A DNA stretch of 64,000 bases from Sweltsa coloradensis (lineage: Eukaryota; Arthropoda; Insecta; Plecoptera; Chloroperlidae). The notes under the pieces are model-generated. The model did no database searches, was not told the origin of the DNA, and worked only from the letters and a program-made list of their open reading frames with translations. The number at the start of each line of letters is the position of its first letter. Position 1 is the first letter of the stretch. The stretch covers positions 62,001 to 126,000 of the forward strand of contig JAMZAV010000955.1 of assembly GCA_024449915.1 (NCBI GenBank), in the 5' to 3' direction. A program made the translations under genes and the position numbers. Of this stretch, positions 1 to 11,154 are shown one piece after another.

Positions 1-1349
1 CTTTTCTTACTTTATCAATGATGGTTAAATCCCAATACCAAAACAAAGAAAATATATTTTAGACATTGGTTGCAAAGCATACAGATTCTCAGTACTTTGA
101 ACTGACGTAGAAAGATTCATATTAAAGTGTGGAAATCTCCCCGAAAGGGAAGAATGATATGGCCGGGAGCCACTCGTGTTGGTTTCTAGCAGTAATTGTG
201 TTTTATGCTAGAGAGTGCTGGGGTGTTACATAACATACATAACTAATCTCCCGGGTTAGGTGGGACCTGTGCCAACATACCCATCCAATATCGCACATAT
301 ATCTCCCCAGGATATAGTCGGTTCATGCTTACGATATGCACCAACAGACAACTAGGAATTTGTATAAGAAGAAGAACAGTAGTATGTGGTAGATGGTGCT
401 GGTCTATGGTGAACGAATAATGATGTTTGCAAAAACAGCAAGTAATGAAGATCGTTATTGTGCCTTTGTTTTAACAAATTTAAAACCCAAGTCTTAGACA
501 TGGAAAATCTGTAGCAGTTTCATTTATCCATTCTATTTTCTACACAGATAATTTGTGCATAAATTTAAAGGTAGAATGTTTTGCACTTTCTTTCTCACTA
601 ATAAATATAGGGCCCATATTCCATTTCTAGAACATAGAAGTTTTCGTTATGAACAGACGTGCTTGCTGCTGGAGTCGTTGGAGCTCAACGTGCATACTGA
701 TCACGTAATGCAATTTGATCATATTTGTAGGTATGATAAATTATTACAATTTTGTTTGTAATCAATTATTGGAGATAATGGAGAATGTACTTTACTTGTA
801 ACTTGGCAAAATAATAATAATTAATGAATATCAAAATCACAACTCATATCTATCAAATTATTAAGTCAGTTCTCTTGTCATTTACCACTTGGCATTATAT
901 GTCATTTGAAATAACACCATGTATTTAATTAAAAAAATGATATCAAGATGACCACTAATACCCTGAATCACCTCACTACCTCACATGCCCATTAAATTGC
1001 ATGGTGTGATTGTAAAGAAGATACTGATTTTTACTAAATGCCTAAAACACGATATCCATTCTGTCAATTTATATGAGCATACTTATCGAAGTATTCACAA
1101 GTCAAACAGTTGAAGCTCTCAAATATAAGCATCACATTTCAGTCCGTCCGTCGTTGTTCATTTAAGTGTGGTCACGTCTTTCGATAAAAACCGAACAAGA
1201 CCTCCGAATGGCAAGCATTTTGTTGTTGTCATTGCCTTTCATCGAGGATGATTCATAATGTTTTTGATGATCACACATATTTACAGATACCCGGCACCTC
1301 CACCAACAACGAGAAGTAAATGCACTAACATAACGAATCTTAAGTTGTA
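1..1349. other. Non-coding interval, no recognised feature
   Basis: AT-rich sequence with stop codons in all frames; the longest open frames are 68 and 78 codons and resemble no family I know. I see no RNA gene, inverted repeat or strong promoter. The words CGGCACCTCCACCAACAACG at 1291-1310 recur exactly at about 18625-18644, so a short shared repeat fragment may be present. Confidence 0.6.
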
Positions 1350-1354
1350 TTAAA

Positions 1355-1777
1355 GGTTCGTTCGCCTGTGCTGCACTTTGCACTGAACTATATTGCACTG
1401 TACGGTGAGTTCATTTCAGTTCAGTGCAGAAGTTCATCGAGTGCAGTCGTTACTGGCGAACAATAAAAGCTGTAACTGGCAATTTGTTTTCTTTAAAAAC
1501 GTAACCTTCTACACACTCATTCGCACTCGAAAATATAATTTGCTTCGTGGTTAACAAAATAAGTCTTCGATAGACCTATCCCTTACATTCTTGGTGCTGA
1601 ATTCCTTCACTGTACTATTGCAGCGGCTCCAGAGCGCGTGCAGAAGTTCATGAACTTATTGCAGTCTGCACTTTTCAGATGAACGGCGACCATCTTCTTG
1701 CACGACTACATGCGAACGGTGAAAAGTGCAATAGTTTACATTCATGCAGAAAGTTGGTACTTTTCGACGAACGAACC
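1355..1777. mobile_element. MITE with GGTTCGTTCG termini and TTAAA target duplication
   Basis: The 423-bp segment begins GGTTCGTTCG and ends CGAACGAACC, an exact 10-bp terminal inverted repeat. The same five bases, TTAAA, flank it at 1350-1354 and 1778-1782. The interior has several short inverted words, such as two copies of GTGCAGAAGTTCAT, and no open frame able to encode a transposase. This is the usual build of a non-autonomous cut-and-paste element. TTAA-type targets suggest piggyBac-like mobilisation, but the termini are not diagnostic. Confidence 0.55.
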
Positions 1778-1782
1778 TTAAA

Positions 1783-4700
1783 ATATCTTCCTTAATATTC
1801 AGCGCACCACTGGAAACGAAGTTTGAACAATGTAAAGGAATGTATTATTATTTAATGTTTGTATTCTTATTTGACGATCTGTTTCTTAGCGTAGATTCGC
1901 TCCATCTTCCGTACGAGTGCTTGTCACATGTACCTGATGTCACGTATCAAACATTGTGAAGATTGGCAATGGAGTGTCCAAAATGAAACAAGGTTCCTTG
2001 AATGACGTCATACGACCTTGTACGTGGATCTCTCTCGAGACAAATCACGAGTAATGTCTCTGGCTCGCACCTCCACGGGAGAGCCGCAATAACACAAACC
2101 AGCCCCATCACCATCACGTGAGCGTGTATCTAAATGATATTCAACTCCCAACGTTCCAAGACAAAGCTTCGTTAAGGTATTATGAATAGCTAAGTGTACA
2201 TTTCACGTCTAAACGCATAACTTATATTTTGGGTGAACCGTCAGAAATGATCTTAAGTTTCAAAGTTAACTGCCTTGAAATGCTAAGTCTGAAGTAGCCC
2301 TTACGGACTTGAACCCCACTTTAAGCCAGTTTTACTAAATTGCTCGCTCGCGTCTGGCGTTTAGTTGGTTTAATCTATGGAGATTTGAATTAAAAATCTC
2401 TTTAAGGTTTTGGTCAATGGATATGGCTGGTGGTGAAGTTAATGAACTGTAATTAAATTAGGCAAGATAAGAACCGTGAAGCGCTTGCATTCGTGAGATT
2501 CGAGTACGTATAATAGAGATTGCGACTTGGGTAATAAATTTTTGTCTCGGTCGTCTAATGAAATAAAATACAAGGGCACATCAGTATTTGTTGCTCACAT
2601 TCCCAAAAAGCTATTGCATTTATTTCGTTGATATTTTTACAATATCTTAATACGTGTTTTCTAATAATGTTTTATTACAAATTAAGATCAGACGGTGATT
2701 TTGATATGTTACTTCTTGAGATTAAGTACCTATGTATGAATAACCACTCCATTTTCAGTAAAATTGTTCCCTTTATACCACACTTTAATAAGAATTAATA
2801 TAATAATGATCCTGTCAAACTGTCTGCTACGCAATCACAATAATTTTATGATGGAACATGTAAGCACAGTATTTTAAAGGGGCAATACAAGTAAACTAAA
2901 ATTGATCCCACATTTAATTTCAAGTATCTTAATTGTCAATGCTGTCGTCAGCAGAGAGTATGATTATTATTTATTTTATACCACTATACTTTGTAAACCC
3001 TCCTGAATAATTTTTATTTAAATTGTGTTTAACACACTTTAGTGTAACTTTTCCGACGTCTAAACTAGCAGTTAAGTGGAAATTATTTATTAAGATTCCA
3101 TCAATTTAGTTTTTTACTTTACATGCATGAACAATATAATGTGATATTATTTAACACATCACAAACAGATGTTGGATTTGAAGGACCCTGTACCAACCTG
3201 AAACGGACAGTTTTTATCTACTTAATTAATTAAAAGTATTTTTTCTTTAATAAATTAAATATTTACAAAATTCCAGCCCTTCTGCTAATTTCCTTGCATA
3301 CCTTTCGTATCCATTGCCTCGAGTACCGTGCGAGCCTTTTCCGGAGGCTTTACTCCATGTACAATGTTTTTATTAGTATTGTGTTTTATTATGTATATGT
3401 GCAATATTGTTTCAGTTAATTAAAATCATTCTTCAACCTCGGACGGTAATCTAATCTGCAGTTGTACATTCACGGATTGCATCATAATACTTCAACGAAA
3501 CCACTCTTGTAAAGCAAAAATCATACTAGTTTTATAGGTATCTGAAATTGGTTTGCCTTAATGTAACAATAAAACAGTACTGATAGTATTTCACGCACGT
3601 AGCCAATGAAGAGTCTCGCGAGACGGCGGGAACGTGATACTGATGTATAGGGGGCTACGTTGCGGTGAAATGGGTGGCACTTTCGAGTACAATAAAGTCT
3701 CAGGTTCCATCCACGTAACACATATTTTACAGTCTCCCAATAACGTAGAACGAGTAAATTACTGGAAGTCATAAAATACATCTCTTGTATAGTTAAAAAC
3801 ATTTTGGAAAATATCAATTACAAAACTTTCTAAGTATGTTATTTTGAGAATTTTTTAGTGTAGATGACAGGCCACAAATTGCACATCATACTGCAATATC
3901 AGAAAATATATATTGTTTCTTTAATTTTTAATATACGTTTTTCCCCCTCTTTTATGACTATTCATAACTTTTACAATAATTTATAACATCATCATGTTTA
4001 TGTCACCATGATTTACGCCTTTATAAACGTAATCCTTTTACTCCTTATTTTGTATATTTAAATTTTATCTATTTTTATCTTTTTTCGTCTATCCTATTTA
4101 ATTAAAAACTCTGGTTTTAACATCTGATGACGGGATAACTTGATGTACTAAAAAAATTGAAAATTGAAATATAACACCTTAACAAAAATGTATAGTTTTA
4201 AAAATACATATAGCGAATCCAATAATAATTCAACCATACTATGTTAACAAGCGTCGCAACATCTAAACTCTATTAAAGTGTGCCTGAAATATCATGTGTT
4301 TTGACAACGTGGTGTAATGCAAGTGGTACAAGATATAATCACTTCGTCTCTGTCTCAACGTGGCAAAGTGCAACGTCTCGCTTCTCTCTTGATCTCCTCG
4401 TCTCCTACAGCAACACGACGTCCCCTCTGACAGAGCAAACACCTCCGAGTCACACTCGACCGCTCTCTAATGTCGCATTACATCGTACAGTCGATTGCAA
4501 GGAATCGCGGTTCACAGGACTTCCCACCGTCTAACCCCTTCGTTCAACTGTACCACCCCTCGCCTAGCAACCTTCAGCACACAGACCTCACGTTCATCAA
4601 TACAAGTTTTAAAGCAACCAATAACTTTCGAATCGTGTATTTCCACATCTTTACTCAATTTTATGTTCGTGCCGGTTGTTCATGGCCAATTTTCAATTAT

Positions 4701-5542
4701 TCCTTCCACCCTTCAGTATTCATTGTTGGGAAAATGGGTTGGGATATTATTATTGTATATGTAATATAAGCTTCCACTTTATTATTAAACATTTCAGCTT
4801 GATATGCATTCGTCCATACAATGCTTAAATGTCATCCAAGAACAAAACTTTAGACGTTCCACCGTGATCATCAATTGAAAATGAATGACATTTGATTTGT
4901 GTTGAAAATTTTTTTCGTGTGACGAAATGCGGGATGGTGGTTGTGTGTACAAGAGCCAATCTATCTCAAAGCTGCGCTGGGAAGATTAAAGTATCGTAAT
5001 AGTTAAGATACTTTGCAATTGACTGTATAGACTCGGTGGTGTCTAGGACAAATACAAAGATGGCGTCTCGCTAAGGGTAAAACTCATCCTGCGGAACAAA
5101 CACTTCTCATCCATCAACAAATTGCGCCCCCTAAACCCCTACTTCATTTTACCTACGTTACTTAATGCATTAATAATGCCCTACTCAAATCATCTGGCAG
5201 CATATACAACGATAAATTACTCCTTATTACGACGACTTTCGTCTCGCATTCACTATGTCCTAGTTACAACCTGATACATCGCCGCCCTTACGACTAGTTC
5301 CCAGTCCCATCCACCCCGCTACGAGTGCTTCCGTCGCGTGCTGACTTGCTGACGACGGGATGCACCCTCCCCTCGAACTATGACGGTGTCACCCGTCGCG
5401 CACAGCCCTCGGACACGTCATCGTCATCGTCATCATAAGCCACAGCCTGGGAGACAATGCAACCCGGAAACTGTCACCCAACCACAATAGCGCATGCCTG
5501 TCTATGCACGTTGCCCATAGCGGATGCAAATATACATTTAGA
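1783..5542. other. Non-coding interval with GC-richer patches
   Basis: No convincing coding region. Two GC-richer, CpG-containing patches stand out from the AT-rich background, at about 4281-4590 and 5270-5480; they carry open frames of up to 99 codons without recognisable domains. TCTCGCGAGA, a palindrome known from TATA-less promoters, lies at 3614-3623, and an AAGATGGCG word lies near 5057. About 4110-4200 has a CATCTGATGACGG word followed by an A/T-rich (ATTGAA)-like tract, which may be a decayed retroelement 3' end. Confidence 0.5.
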
Positions 5543-5546
5543 TTAA

Positions 5547-6171
5547 TGGGAATCCCTAGACCCAAATATGATTTCTTAAGAATGCAGTAAATACCTCTGA
5601 AAAGTTAGTAGAATGTAAGAAAGGCTTAATAAATGATCGGATTATTTTTTAGAAATTTTTTTGACGGGACATAACCTCAGAATCAACAATTGTATTCAAA
5701 TTACTGGAATCAGTTGGTCAAGTTCAAAATTGAATTTTGAGCAGCGGTTTTTTGTATATTATTTCTACACTCCTTTATCTACAACCTAAATAAAATGATT
5801 TTTGGATTTATATGGTTTGTTGCGTTGCACAATTTATTTCGCCTGCCGGTACAATTTCAAAAATTTTGTACCGTTTAACGAAAAAACTGTGCAACGCCAG
5901 AAACCATATAAAACCAATCATACTTATATTTAGGTTGTAGATAAAGGAGTGTAGAAATAATATACAAAAAACCGCTGCTAAAAATTCAATTTTGAACTTG
6001 AGCAACTGATTCCAGTAATTTGAATACAATTGTTGATTCTGAGGTTATGTCCCGTCAAAAAAATTTCAAAAAAATTATCCGCTCTTTAATTAAGCCCCTC
6101 TTACATTCTACTTACTTTTCAGACGTCTTTACTGCATTTTTAAAAATCATATTTGGGTCTAGGGATTCCCC
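5547..6171. mobile_element. Snap-back MITE, 625-bp near-complete palindrome
   Basis: Almost the whole segment is one inverted repeat. The left arm from TGGGAATCCCTAGACCC at 5547 reads as the reverse complement of the right arm ending GGGTCTAGGGATTCCCC at 6171. Pairing continues to the centre near 5858, where GGTACAATTTC meets its complement with almost no loop. TTAA sits directly outside both ends (5543-5546 and 6172-6175), consistent with a 4-bp target duplication. It codes for nothing recognisable. A transcript would fold into one long hairpin of about 300 bp. Confidence 0.75.
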
Positions 6172-6175
6172 TTAA

Positions 6176-8666
6176 TGAAAACTTGCTCTCCGTTATGTTC
6201 AATGTAATTTTGATTCTAATTACTAGATAATCAAATGAATAATAGGGCCTGTTTTCCTATCGTTCATTTTACTGTTAAATTGTCCTATATTATATTATCT
6301 CGTAAGTAGTATAATCATAATGATTATATCAAAGGTTGTTTTGGCAATGTTGTTTCTCTAGACTTATTTATACACACAAGCATGAAAGATATAAAAAAAG
6401 CACTTTTGTATACATCCGCATCAAAACGCTTTCAGAGGTACTGAACATTGAATTTCATAGGAATATAATATCTACATTTCCTCGATAATTCTAAGCTCGC
6501 GTAAGCAACGTGGCTCCAACTGTTTGCGAACAGTCCGCGTTTGATGGTTTGATATTCTACGAAACATATTTTGTGCTCAATAGGGAAGACTCACAAATAT
6601 TTGTTATTATTCTACTATATTCAGGGCCAGTTTCTGTATATAAAATATATAACATTTTCTTTATTTCAAAAATGGTTTCAGTCACTAAAGTGAGCTTAAA
6701 GTTTTAGCGTAATGATGGCGGGAAAATAGGGCAATACGTCATAACACTACAACCAATCACCGTGTGGTCATTGAATAAACATCATTTTGGATGATTATCT
6801 TACTTCTAGAAGCACTTTTAGAATAAAATGTGTTTGTTGTATGATTATAAGAAATACTAATAAACAATAATTTGTATAACAAGATATAACATTGGCACAT
6901 TTGTGTATACATTTTTAACGATTAATGGTTTTACGAAAACATTTACAAAGAAAATGTCAACAATGGACTTTTGTTTTAACACGAGCTGGTGAACGGCCGA
7001 GAGGTGAATTTAGCTCCGTGATCCAGAAGACCGTGGTCAATTTCATTCATTACCAACAATGTCTTTAGGGTTATGACGTCACATCGTCTTTTCACGATAA
7101 AAGCGCGGGAAAGAGTAAACGTAAAACTTTGTACCTCTGTGTGTTATAAAATACGGCGATGGTGTTATTAAGTGAATATCTACTGATTCTGTACACCAGC
7201 GCTAATATCTAAAACTGGTGAGACTTCCCTATTATGGCTACGTGCTCCAATAAACGCCTATATTTTCGTAATTTGTTCTGAATGATAAACAATCGCTTTT
7301 GATAATACACAGGTATATTTTTGTGTGTGAAAATTTCAAAGACTATATGCAAAAATTCACATCATTCAGTTGATAGTGGCTTCAAATGTTATCAGTGAAG
7401 ATCCAAGTACTGACGAGCACACAATGTATAATACATTAATACTTATTAAAGAGGGAACAATCGCGCTTTACAGGGATGCACAAAACGAAACAAGGTAATT
7501 ACAAATTCCACATCCACATGCAAATGCGTATTTTCAATACTAATTGAGTACAATACAATACAAATGCCAATGTAATTAGACTATTTAAACGCCAAAGGTT
7601 TTCTTTGGCAACACGGTGCTCAGAATACCAATACCACGACCTGCTGCTCTTTCGAGGAGTCGAGCGCGACTACAAATTAACCTAATTATTACGTCACAGC
7701 GACCAATTTGTACCATTTAATTCTAATCCTTACAAACAAAGGACCACTTAAACTAAAGCCCCATTAGTCATTGCTAAGCAATTACGAACGCCTCTATGAT
7801 AATTGCGTAATATTATTTCTAATTTACTTTAACACCTGTCAGTGGTGTGTATTAGACTAATAAACCCCTAAAACAGATGACTATGTTTTTTAACGTTACA
7901 TATTATTCTCTCCTACGATATCCTGCTGTGTACGAGATAGTGTTACATTGGCCTCACAGAATGTTGGCGGATGAAATGGTCATAAATCGCTGCTCATAGG
8001 GGCGGCAAGTTGAGGGATTTATTATCTTGGCTTTTAAGTGTCACTGAGTGCCGCCTTAGTGACAGATGCTGCTGCTGCTGCAGTATCCTCGGTGTAACTA
8101 CTCCAAATGTTTGCTACTACAACTACGCGTTTTTTATAAGCGGCCGCTATCGCCATTTCATCAACAGCTAGCCATCATTTTCAGTCTAGATATTTTGACA
8201 CACACGAAGAGGTCTAGACTTCAATTTAATTGGATATCTCTTATCCAATTTTGAGATTGACAGCAAAAGCATAGGTCAAGATAGTTTCTGTTCGTTCGCT
8301 CATCCAATATTATTCCATCCACATATACTTGTGTTGTAGAGTTCGATTTAAAGATAGGTTATAAGTTATATCGAAATAAAAATTGAAGCTATCAAATCAG
8401 ATGCGATTCATTCTTCGACTGGTGGTCAGCAGTTTAGAAATGAAATCAACTTCAGCGTGAACGATACGTCTAGATTTTGTTTTATCTTAGAATCTGTATG
8501 TGCATGAAAGGAATGACGCCATAACCTTAGCAGGCTTGGCGTTCCCCGTCGTAATACTGGACTTACAGTGGTAGCTTTAGTTACCGACGTAAGTTTATAT
8601 TGTCACAGAAGAGTGTGAATTACAGTGTATTTATCATACATAGAACTATTAGAACAGGTATTTTTA
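6176..8666. other. Non-coding interval
   Basis: AT-rich with only short open frames (65 codons or fewer). Two E2F-like words occur about 390 bp apart: GGCGGGAAAA near 6718 and AGCGCGGGAAAG near 7101. They could mark a promoter or be chance matches. No repeats, RNA genes or coding exons could be supported. Confidence 0.45.
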
Positions 8667-9272
8667 CTAGGAAAACGCTTAAGTCCCGCCGCGTTGTTGG
8701 ATGAGCGTAATTGGTGAATTGAGCTGCCATGTGTTTTGCGGATTTTCTGTTGTTCTGTGAAAAAATCAGAACTTTGTTGAAATTTTTTTTTAAATTTAAT
8801 CAAATTAAATAAAAAATTAACTTTCTTTTTTAATTAATCATAATTTTAAAAAAGGAAAAAATCGTAATATTGAAATTTTCATAAGAAATAATTATTCGAT
8901 TACGCACAAATTTTACACGAATATATTAATTCTTAAAATTAAGGTTCTGTGAAAAAATCATTATAATCGGATAAAGCATGTAGGTGTTATAAGTCAAAGA
9001 AATTTTTTAAACGAAAAAAGCAAAAATTGCGATTTTCATGAAAAATAATTTTTCGATTGCGCTCAAAAACGTGGCAGTTCTTAGTTCAGAGATTTCGAAG
9101 GCCTCCATAAAATTTCATCGCAATCGGAGTATCGGTTTAGCCGGAATCGTGTTAACAGACAGACAAAAATACAGAAAGAAAGAAGAAGAAAAAAAAACAT
9201 TCCGGATTTTTTTCTCCAGTGTAGTGAAATGGAATCTTCGCTTCGCTCGCTACGCTCGCTACGCTCATCCAA
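8667..9272 (-). mobile_element. Helitron-like element, subfamily E (copy E1)
   Basis: Read on the minus strand the element starts TTGGATGAGCG(TAGCG)n and ends GCGTTTTCCTAG followed by T. The subterminal word CGCTCATCCAACAACG, matching the start in inverse, lies just inside the end. Its core has the shared blocks AAGGTTCTGTGAAAAAATCA and ACGTGGCAGTTCT, and an A-rich (GAAGAA) microsatellite lies near 9178-9200. No target duplication is visible (host A^T). The open frames of 91 and 63 codons inside are readings of repeat sequence, not genes. Confidence 0.8.
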
Positions 9273-9383
9273 TTATTTACATAGAATTTTCGGACTTTAC
9301 CGTTCTTCTTTAGACTTTAATTAACATTTTTAGTAATATTTTGAATACTGGAATAGAAGAAAACTTGGAACAAACAGCTAGTA

Positions 9384-9801
9384 CGTTGCTCGTTGGTCTT
9401 GTGGTTAGCGTATCTGCTTCCAATGCAGAAGGTACAGGGTTCGCTTCCCGCCAAAGTCAGACGTGTTTTAACTTCTGATTTGGACTAAAGTCCATCAGTT
9501 CTTGTCTTAGGAGTTTGTAAACGGTGACTTTGGAGCCGTCCTAGCAACGAAGCACATAATAAATTCAGAGTTGTTCTGAATCGGCAATTGTTGATTCTGG
9601 CGTTGATCCGCGGGTGTTCGCACTGTCCATACCACTGATTGCTATATTTCATATTAAAAATATCGATCTTTGGTTGGTTATCGCTCACTCGTCGATTGCG
9701 TCGGGGCCTACAGGGTTGGCTTAGTCGCTTTGATTTACTGTCCCCCACTGAAAATCAGTTATATAACTGCGTGGGTAGACTCTAAATACAATTTATTTAT
9801 T
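9384..9801 (+). mobile_element. tRNA-derived SINE, about 0.4 kb
   Basis: The 5' part resembles a tRNA: a D-arm region ending GTGGTTAGCGTA, an anticodon stem TCTGC/GCAGA enclosing a seven-base loop with CCA at the anticodon position, and a B-box-like GGGTTCGCTTCCC at about 9438-9450. A non-tRNA body of about 330 bp follows and ends in an A/T-rich tail. The 3' third reappears in reverse orientation at 13159-13296, which shows that it is a dispersed repeat. An 87-codon open frame on the opposite strand is a by-product. Confidence 0.65.
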
Positions 9802-10952
9802 GAAGGTGCTGCACTAACGATTGTTGATTGACCTCCTGTCGTATTAAATATACCTAGGCTGATTATCATGAAAAGTATACATAGTAGTTGTTTAATTTTA
9901 ATGTTTACAGATGAATACCTTTTGTTTGTTTTGAAGTTAAAGTTTGCTTTTAGAATTCTATAAATCTGTCACATTATCTTATTGTGGTTGATGGTGGCCA
10001 CATCACTTTATTATGTTTAAGCAGTAACTCAACATCGTGCGAGGTTTGCCGCAACCAAATAAAGTAATTTATTTACTTTCTTTTCGTTTGCAAGCTCTCA
10101 TCATACTAAATAATTATTTCCGCTAGAACAAATCTGTCACAGAAAAACTAAACTAGCTGCAATCATATGAATAAATAATGCCAGCTGCAATTCAGTGAAA
10201 AATACTTTATAACGTTTTCTTTCGAAGCATCGTTTTTTTTTACGCGGCACGTAAATATAGTAAAGCATTCACATTGAACACGAGTCAAATTGCAAATAAT
10301 AAATGCATATTCAAATTTATGTGTTATAGAGTTGTGTATAATGTTTGAATTTACATATATTCATAGCTCCACCAACCAAAGGTAAAACATGTGTTGTTAT
10401 TAATTTCATTTAGAAAATAATAAAAATAATTCCACTTAGATATTAAACATTTTGTGGTACTAAATGACAAATATTAAAATTAAAATAATATGCAGGCTTA
10501 ATTACATTTTCAGAAACGTGTAACATAAAACTGACTCATTTTAAAACCAACACACGATGGCATATACATTTTTACGAAATGGAATTTTTCAATATGTATC
10601 AATCTTGCTTTAAAAATATGCATAACAGGAAATTTACACAAAAGAAAGTATGTATTCGCAAAATAATTAAGAGGGGAAAGTTGGTGTTGGGCGCCTAACT
10701 TGGCTGTCGAGATGTCTTATTGAAAATAACAAACCGGGCCCCCAATGATTGATGACGCGCTGTTTTAACTAAACACGTTCTTATTAGAATTGCTGAGTGA
10801 CTGGTGAGACGGAACGTTTATTTACAACACGCCTAACAAACGGTGACAGTGGAATAACTAAAGCACAGGAGCTCTATATAGCTGTCGACGTAAATGTGTA
10901 TATGTAACGTTGTTTCGTTTGGGATAGTGATGTAGTTAAGTTCAGTACGAAA
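9802..10952. other. Non-coding interval
   Basis: AT-rich sequence with no open frame above about 60 codons, no inverted repeats and no recognised family. Nothing functional is visible. Confidence 0.5.
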
Positions 10953-10971
10953 AATACAATCACTTATTTAA
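10953..10971. repeat. Left 19-bp direct repeat of a retro-insertion
   Basis: AATACAATCACTTATTTAA here and AATACAATCACTTGTTTAA at 11136-11154 differ at one position and bracket a 164-bp insert. This length suits target-primed reverse transcription rather than a cut-and-paste transposase. Confidence 0.6.
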
Positions 10972-11135
10972 AACGTAAATTAAAATTTTTTGACCGAGGC
11001 CACTACTTACATATAAAAACGAATTTTTGGGTGAAACTTCCACACCCATCATCAGGTTGATGTCGACGTAAGTAGTGACCATAAGTTTTTAATTTACGTT
11101 TTATATTGTTCCGGGGCAATAAGCTATTTTTATAG
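10972..11135 (-). mobile_element. 164-bp insertion with hammerhead-ribozyme-like fold
   Basis: On the minus strand CTGATGA (plus 11049-11055) is followed by a 6-bp hairpin TGGGTG/CACCCA, then AAAA where a hammerhead core needs GAAA, then a short A/T stem and ATA as a possible cleavage triplet. Stem I is CACTACTTAC/GTAAGTAGTG with an asymmetric internal loop. Outer arms (10972-10985 and 11086-11102) extend the foldback. This order matches type I hammerheads of Penelope-like elements and retrozymes. The G12-to-A change would be expected to abolish cleavage, so it is probably a dead copy. The 60-codon open frame across it is incidental. Confidence 0.45.
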
Positions 11136-11154
11136 AATACAATCACTTGTTTAA
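11136..11154. repeat. Right 19-bp direct repeat of a retro-insertion
   Basis: Partner of 10953-10971, with 18 of 19 bases identical. It marks the downstream edge of the hammerhead-like insert. Confidence 0.6.

Noticed and set aside
4110..4210. CATCTGATGACGG followed by an ATTGAA-rich tail considered as a second hammerhead or Penelope-like end
   Set aside because: No stem II follows the CTGATGA word, no GAAA core is in place, and no flanking direct repeats were found.
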